A stretch of DNA of 64,000 nt from positions 29,403,715 through 29,467,714 of the forward strand of contig OU452200.1 of NCBI GenBank assembly GCA_911728435.2. The letters are read 5' to 3'. This stretch comes from Apoderus coryli. Its lineage: Eukaryota > Arthropoda > Insecta > Coleoptera > Attelabidae. Numbering within the stretch: position 1 is the first letter of the stretch; each line of letters begins with the position of its first letter. The notes under the pieces were generated by a model, which searched no databases, was not told where the DNA came from, and saw only the letters and a program-made list of their open reading frames with translations. Shown here piece by piece: positions 59,001 to 64,000 of this stretch. Both the position numbers and the translations under genes were made by a program.

Positions 59001-60425
59001 TTTGGCATCACTGTTAAAAAACAACTGTATGATTTTAGTCACTAACAAACATTACAACCTTCACATACGTTTTCGGCCAATCATATGCTTTATAATTTAA
59101 TGGTGTAACAACGGCCTGCCTTCAACGTTCAAGCAACGTTTGAAATGTGTGAAACTACACAAACAGGTGTTCATATAGCAAAAACAAAAACATTTTTTTG
59201 TGATTGCTAGAGCCGGTTACTAGGTATTTAAGTAGGTATAATACCACTTATTTTTAACTTCTTATTCAAGATTGGAAAAAATATGTTGTAAAACTATTCT
59301 GAAACTTATATTTTTGTATAAAAAAAAAGAAAAACCCAACAAATCATTATAAGATTTAATTAACTTGTTAACAAATATTTCGCATTACTCTTGTAAACTT
59401 AGAGTACCGATAGGTATAGCTAGTTATAGTAGGAAGTTTTTGATAAACACTTTTCGTTCAATTTGTTATGTACACTATGTCCGAGATAAGAATGGGATAG
59501 CATTGGAAACTAGGAAACGTTAGGACTTACAAGGTCGTTTAAATTAGTGTAAATTTATACAATTTAAACACCTTTTAAATGGTGTTTTCAAAAGTAACTA
59601 ACTAAATAGGTATATTAGGGATTTACTTACATATTATAAAGTGTTTGTTTTACTGTTTCAACTGGTAGGTAAATTAAGGTTAAACCTTTATATATTCTAG
59701 ATTTTTGAAAATACATTTAAGACGTAATATTCGTTGTTATTTCAATAATTCTAGTTTTACATCAAACGATTCATTGACAAATTTTTTAAAAGTATTTGGA
59801 ACCGTAATAATCAACGTTTTAAAATTTCCCACTTTAAATATTGCTCATTCTAAAAATAATTTCACACGTTCTTCTAATTGTAGGTACATTTGGAATTGTG
59901 ATAACATACTTTATAAACATTATATAAACGTTTTGAATTTTCCCATATTAAGCAATAAGAATTTTTATGGGATATTTTACACGTTACCTTAACTGTAATT
60001 TTAGAATTATTATCAAATACTTAAAAAACGTCATTTTAACGTTTTCATTGTCGCCTCTAAAAATTATGTGCTTCTAATGAACAGTTTCTAACGTTATTTT
60101 AGCTATAAATATCCGTTTATTATAAATTACATAAAGAACGTTTTATAAACGTTTTTAATTTTTGACAATGTTTGACACGCGTTTAAAAAACACCTAAAAC
60201 CAACGTTTTTATTTTATGGTTTATTTATAATACATATACAACGTTACTTAAACATAATAAATGTAGGTAGTTGTATTTAGATAATAACACCACGTGTCTA
60301 TAACGTTTAAATTGACCGGTGTAAAATTAAACTTAAAATAAACCGTCACTTTTCTAACGTAAGACCAATTATCAACGATTGACACGTTAAATCAACGTTT
60401 AATTTACGTATATGTGTTTACTGGG
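56081..60425. mobile_element. 4.3-kb non-autonomous DNA element, copy 2
   Basis: 4345 bp, same orientation and nearly identical to 45524-49857 apart from scattered substitutions and small indels (for example about 20 extra bases near 58504). Ends CCCAGTAAACACACATACGT and its inverted partner. CC lies on both sides (56079-56080, 60426-60427). All internal landmarks recur: palindrome 56272-56487, hairpin 56680-56764, tandem array 57895-58295, hammerhead 58546-58587. The only longer plus frame (59705-59992) differs from its twin by several amino-acid changes, so it does not look selected. Confidence 0.88.
58546..58587 (-). ncRNA. hammerhead ribozyme-like motif within copy 2
   Basis: Identical in every paired or core position to 47967-48008: GCCA/TGGC, CTGAAGA plus A, GGAAC/GTTCC, GAA, ACATGT, U. 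Confidence 0.65.
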
Positions 60426-60427
60426 CC

Positions 60428-61005
60428 GGGTTGCACCAAGGGAAACCGCTGTTATCAGCGAACAGACACACTTTACCGCTGATTTCCAGGTAAGTAATGT
60501 CGTTGATAAACAGCAAAAACAAAATAGGACCCAGTGCTTTAAAAAATCATAGAAAATTGATGCTGTAGTGGAGATTGTTCAAGTTGGAGTATACATTGTT
60601 GAAGACGGAGAATATAGCATCATTTGTGCATTTGTTAGCTAAAAATCAAAATTAGTGGGTAGTTAGTATTTTATGTTTGTGCAAAAATGATGAAGTCTCT
60701 TTTTAACTAATCTCTCAATTATCTTGGATAGAGTAATGTGAAGTGCAGTTGCACGTTAGTTTGAAGTTTGTTTTTCGCCACCTTTGTGCAGAATAACTAT
60801 AGATGTCATATTTTCTACATTGCTACATGTAAATTTACATAATAATCGAAGTTGAATACTTTTGTAGTTAGTAGGATACAATGGGATCTCGATTTCTTTA
60901 AGTGCTTATATGAGACAAAGTGATTTTTCGTCGATGGTTTTAGAAAACTTAGCATACGATTGTTTTGAAAATTTGAGCGTTACTCAGGTCAATCCAATCT
61001 ATAGG
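60428..61005 (-). pseudogene. LINE reverse transcriptase palm, upstream of the insertion
   Basis: Minus strand: IVILHKGGEKQTSN (equivalent of VPLYKKGD...NYRPI), LSKIIERLVKKRLHHF, then a deleted stretch, then LGPILFLLFINDITYLEIS and LFADNSG (the catalytic YADD box with its second D changed to N), WCNP. The last codons join 56080 across the 4.3-kb element. The upstream limit coincides with the hAT target site at 61006-61013. Confidence 0.72.
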
Positions 61006-61013
61006 TCTATAAT

Positions 61014-62181
61014 CAGCGGCGGTTGATCCATAAGGCCACGTGTAGCAATGCCTCGTTACGCTATATGCTAGTAACAGTAGAAATTAGACACATTTGTGAC
61101 GTCATATATGGGGTGCCGCCCTACCCATCAGTCTATACGAATAAACTTTGTGCGTGAGGTGTTGTTGTTTTTGTTTTCGCGAGCGCGCTTTTTGCGTATT
61201 ATAAAGTGAATGTTTTGATTTTAAACAATTTCAATAGTAAAGATGAATTCACTGCAATATATGAATATAAATAATGCTAAATTAACATTTGAGGATCGAA
61301 TTATTATAAAAAAAAGTTTTTATGCACACCTAACTGTTGCAAATTTATTTGAAACTGAAGAATTTGGTGAATATCGAACCGTCTTTCCAAATGAAGATAT
61401 TAAAACTGTATGTAACTTATTTCCTAACGTAAATTACTTCAAATTAAAAAATGAACTCTCGATAAAATACACACGGAACGATTTTCGTGGGGCTGTGTCT
61501 CTGTTACAAATGTTTATCCCAAACAATTTAACATCAACGTTTAGTGAATATGTGGAATTGCTGACTGTTTTGTGTACTGTCCTTATGACGACTGTAGAAA
61601 GCGAAATATGTTTCTCTCCCTCAAACGGATCAAAACATCTTTAAGAGACAGTATGGGCCAGGAAAGGTCGTGCGCGTTAACAATGCTATCTATTGAAAAA
61701 AAACTTGTGAGGTCGATTTCAAATTTTAATGATCAAGTCATCAACCACTTTGCTGGGGCTGTGTCTCTGTTACAAATGTTTATCCAAAACAATTTAACAT
61801 CAACATTTAGTGAATCTGTGGAATTGCTGACTGTTTTGTGTACTGTCCTTATGACGACTGTAGAAAGCGAAATATGTTTCTCTACCCTCAAACGGATCAA
61901 AACATTTTTAAGAAACAGTATGGGTCAGGAAAGGTCGTGCGCGTTCAAATTTTAATGATCAAGTCATCAACCACTTTGCTGTTCAGAAATCTAGGAGGAT
62001 GGACTTCACTTACAAACAGTTTTATTAGTCATGGTGAGTTTAGCAAAATGTTATTATCCAGCTACTCTAACTACTTAAAAGACCTATCATTTTAATTCTT
62101 TATTTTGAAAAATTTTGGCTGTTATTGCCTTATTACCACCTTGTTGTGCCCTATGTCTTTCAGACCTCACGAGCCGCCCTG
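61014..62181 (+). mobile_element. hAT element with 8-bp TSD
   Basis: Starts CAGCGGCGGTTGATCC and ends GGCTCGTGAGG-type sequence whose reverse complement begins CAGGGCGGCTCGTG, both hAT-like CAGnGGCGG ends. Flanks TCTATAAT (61006-61013) and TCCATAAT (62182-62189) match at 7 of 8 positions, fitting the 8-bp hAT duplication. 1168 bp, so internally deleted. Confidence 0.8.
61243..62095 (+). pseudogene. hAT transposase C-terminal region with tandem-duplicated dimerization segment
   Basis: ATG at 61243 begins 133 codons: KLTFEDRIIIKKSFYAHLTV, FKLKNELSIKYTRNDFRGAV, NLTSTFSEYVELLTVLCTVL, MTTVESEICF, the hAT/ZMYM-like C-terminal dimerization pattern (FSExxKLLxxLxTIPMTTAExERCFSTLKRIKTFLRNTM). A 266-bp unit (61489-61754) is repeated at 61755-61980 minus 40 bp. 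Unit 1 lost one base in CFSTLKR (giving CFSPSNGS); unit 2 keeps CFSTLKRIKTFLRNSMGQER but has the 40-bp deletion. The ending KSRRMDFTYKQ is legible near 61985. The N-terminal RNase-H core and zinc finger are missing. Confidence 0.78.
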
Positions 62182-62189
62182 TCCATAAT

Positions 62190-62529
62190 GTCCTGTCCTA
62201 ATGTCTTATTTTAAATAGATCTATTTTAGAGTATTTTATCTCTACACTTGCCTATACCTATCTAGGTACAACTGTGTTTGCATAAACAATTTATTTTGCA
62301 TTTTTTAACCCAAAACAAGTCTTCGAAAATATTATTATTTCGTCGCCGGAGTAGACACGATCTTGAAATTTTGACAGTAGTTCATGGAACTATTAGCAAA
62401 ATTAACAGACTATCTTAACCAATTAACTCATCATGTTACATGATGGTCGCAAAACCGTCACGAAACATTAAAATAATTATAATAAGTTGATATTTTCTGC
62501 ATAACTAATAAAAAAATTACTTACATTAA
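62190..62529. other. gap, nothing recognised
   Basis: AT-rich. Confidence 0.4.
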
Positions 62530-62700
62530 GTTATAACAGACTTGTTTATTATTCATGGGCAATGTGAAATAGAAAGAAAATGTAGAAAGTTTAATGAAAT
62601 GTATCCTGATTTACAACCAAGCCATAAAGTTTTGACGACGCCCTTGAATATTAAGGAATTGTTAAATAAAATAGCAACAACTTGCGATTGTTCTGGTATG
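62530..62700 (+). pseudogene. transposase HTH fragment (DUF4817-like)
   Basis: FIIHGQCEIERKCRKFNEMY then PDLQPSHKVLTT follows the pattern xFIxGxCxxNxxKAxxxFxxxYPxxxxPS seen also at 14718. Probably the N-terminus of the same transposase whose catalytic part lies at 63340-63840, both on the plus strand, with extra DNA inserted between. Confidence 0.5.
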
Positions 62701-62763
62701 ATAAAATCATTTCCAATTTTTTTTTGTAGCATTTCATGCATTTATAAATACATATTTCCATAA

Positions 62764-63339
62764 CATAAGGAAATTTTTTAGGACTGGGTTTTAAATTAAG
62801 TTGTCGAATAATTATATATTATGCAGTTGCCATTAATATCCACATACACCGTCACGGAGGAGTGTCAGTCGATGCGCAACTAGCTAACTTTATTGTCATT
62901 ACATAAATATACCACAAGCGCCTCGTCAACATTACTTAATATGCAACCAATCTTGTCTGAGTGCATATTTATGTACTACAACGGCTACTTTTGGTGTGCT
63001 ATTATAATGTCTGCGAACCTTGCCATTCTGTTTCATAATGCGGACTGAATCAAACTGATGAGTCTGGAATTTTCCTGGTTGCCAGGATTTCTTGATTTAC
63101 ACAAATCAGGAAAAATTATCTAGTTATCACGCAATTATGAACAAAATAAATAGAAACAAAAATTCCATCATAACTTGTCGAACTCATTCCTTTGTAAGTT
63201 ATACCGCTTTCGTGTGTTCTAGCAGAGAATCATCTTCAGCGTAGCCTATGAGGAGATGACAAATATATCAAAATAAATATGTAAAACATAACATAACTTC
63301 TTGATCCAAGGAAAACTTAATATATGTATATGGTCGGAC
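62764..63339. other. gap between two transposase pieces
   Basis: Longer than a transposase of this type would need between HTH and catalytic domain, so foreign DNA is likely. On the minus strand near 63240 CTGAAGATGATTCTC ... CACACGAAAGCGG occurs; stem II does not close, so no hammerhead is called. Confidence 0.4.
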
Positions 63340-63840
63340 GAAAATCCTCACGCGATAGTCCAAAGTAGTGTTCAACACAGATTTTCTTTTCGAAAATCGT
63401 CTTCTAGGGGATCACTATGTACGTTTTTTTGAAAATGAATTGCAAGGCTACTGGAAGAGATTCCTTTAAACATCAGAGTTGAAACGTATTATAAACACGA
63501 CGGAGCGTCTGCCCATTTCGATCGTCGCGTCGGGTCAAGAAACATTTGGACGCAAAGTTTCCAAGGCATTGGATTGGTCGCGGTGGTCCTACTAGTTGGC
63601 CTCCTAGATTGCCTGACCTCACGCCGTTGGAGTAGTTTATAATTTTGTTTAAAAACTGAGGTTTACAAAGTAAAAGTAGATACTAGGAATGCATTAATTA
63701 GAGGCATTCGAAATGCTGCCCTCAATACTAAAGAAAGGTACGAATCAATTAGAACGTCCACGCGCGCCCTTCGTATTCGAAGCAGGAAATGTTTGGAAGA
63801 CAATGGCGGTATTTTTGAAAATTTACTAAACCAATGATTT
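63340..63840 (+). pseudogene. Tc1/IS630-like transposase catalytic region
   Basis: Plus strand, in changing frames: WSDENPHAIVQSSVQHRFSF, LLEEIPLNIRVETYYKHDG, ASAHFDRRVG (second catalytic D in HDGASAH), WIGRGGPTSWPPRLPDLTPL followed by E and a stop, then RNALIRGIRNAA and RIRSRKCLEDNGGIFENLL at the C-terminus. The family's usual order is kept. The third acidic residue is E in PLE. Several frame shifts and a stop directly after PLE make it dead. Confidence 0.75.
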
Positions 63841-64000
63841 ATTTACAACAATGTTAATGTTTAATATTTTGGTTTAACAATATTATTAGTTTATTTATCG
63901 CTGTAATTTGAAAACAAATTAATATTGGATAACAACATTTAAGTTTTTCCTTATTATTTGGATGCATGTATCACTCGATCTTATCCTAGGATCCTAGGAT
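63841..64000. other. window end, nothing recognised
   Basis: AT-rich; ends in a short TCCTAGGATCCTAGGA palindrome. Confidence 0.5.

Noticed and set aside
63205..63245. Hammerhead on the minus strand at CTGAAGATGATTC
   Set aside because: The segment before GAAA does not pair at the closing base pairs and stem III is not palindromic.

Overview
The window reads as TE-dense, AT-rich nuclear DNA from an arthropod, most likely an insect. The evidence is many animal-type transposon families (mariner, Tc1-like, piggyBac, hAT, a Transib-like element, non-LTR retrotransposons of several clades, one LTR element), short intron-like gaps, polyadenylation-type AATAAA signals, and no operon-like gene packing. 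No bacterial or organelle features are visible. No intact host gene can be supported. The only candidates are a 66-codon open frame with one membrane segment at 31633-31833 and, more weakly, an intron-bearing remnant of a multicopy arthropod gene family at 120-720.

Layout: 0-9 kb holds the LPKDPRTLL-family remnant, a mariner tail, an endonuclease-only non-LTR relic and a Tc1-derived MITE nested in a longer repeat whose second copy lies inverted at 26.2-26.9 kb. 9-16.7 kb holds a truncated LINE with perfect target-site duplication, a T/G-rich block, an R1/Jockey-like relic and an inverted-repeat element with a transposase HTH frame. 17-28 kb holds a hammerhead-bearing foldback, a 65-bp LINE insertion, a transposon with very long terminal repeats, a deleted piggyBac and a compact LTR element with intact LTRs and TSD. 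30.6-31.1 kb is a foldback with two head-to-head hammerhead ribozyme motifs. 32-41 kb has a Tc1/IS630-like relic and a CR1/Jockey-like LINE split by a Transib-like element. 43-61 kb is dominated by two nearly identical 4.3-kb copies of an unclassified element, one lodged in a hammerhead-bearing repeat and one in a LINE reverse transcriptase. The window ends with a hAT element that has duplicated its dimerization region, followed by further Tc1-like debris.

The most interesting signal is a series of short hammerhead-ribozyme-like motifs (CTGANGA, stem II, GAA, a palindromic stem III, cleavage base) at 17.2, 17.4, 28.0, 30.9 (two), 48.0, 49.9, 51.9, 52.1 and 58.6 kb. In three short elements the motifs sit head to head in inverted-repeat arms. 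They match the design of known small hammerheads that cleave as dimers and accompany Penelope-like retroelements, yet no Penelope reverse transcriptase is visible here. The second signal is the 4.3-kb element pair: a 20-bp terminal repeat, a 2-bp target duplication, dense AACGTT-like motifs near both ends, a roughly 220-bp palindrome, and no recognisable transposase.

The parts do not work together as a pathway; they form a layered record of insertions. Nesting gives relative ages: LINE before Transib-like (35-39 kb), LINE before the 4.3-kb element (55-61 kb), hammerhead repeat before the 4.3-kb element (45-50 kb).
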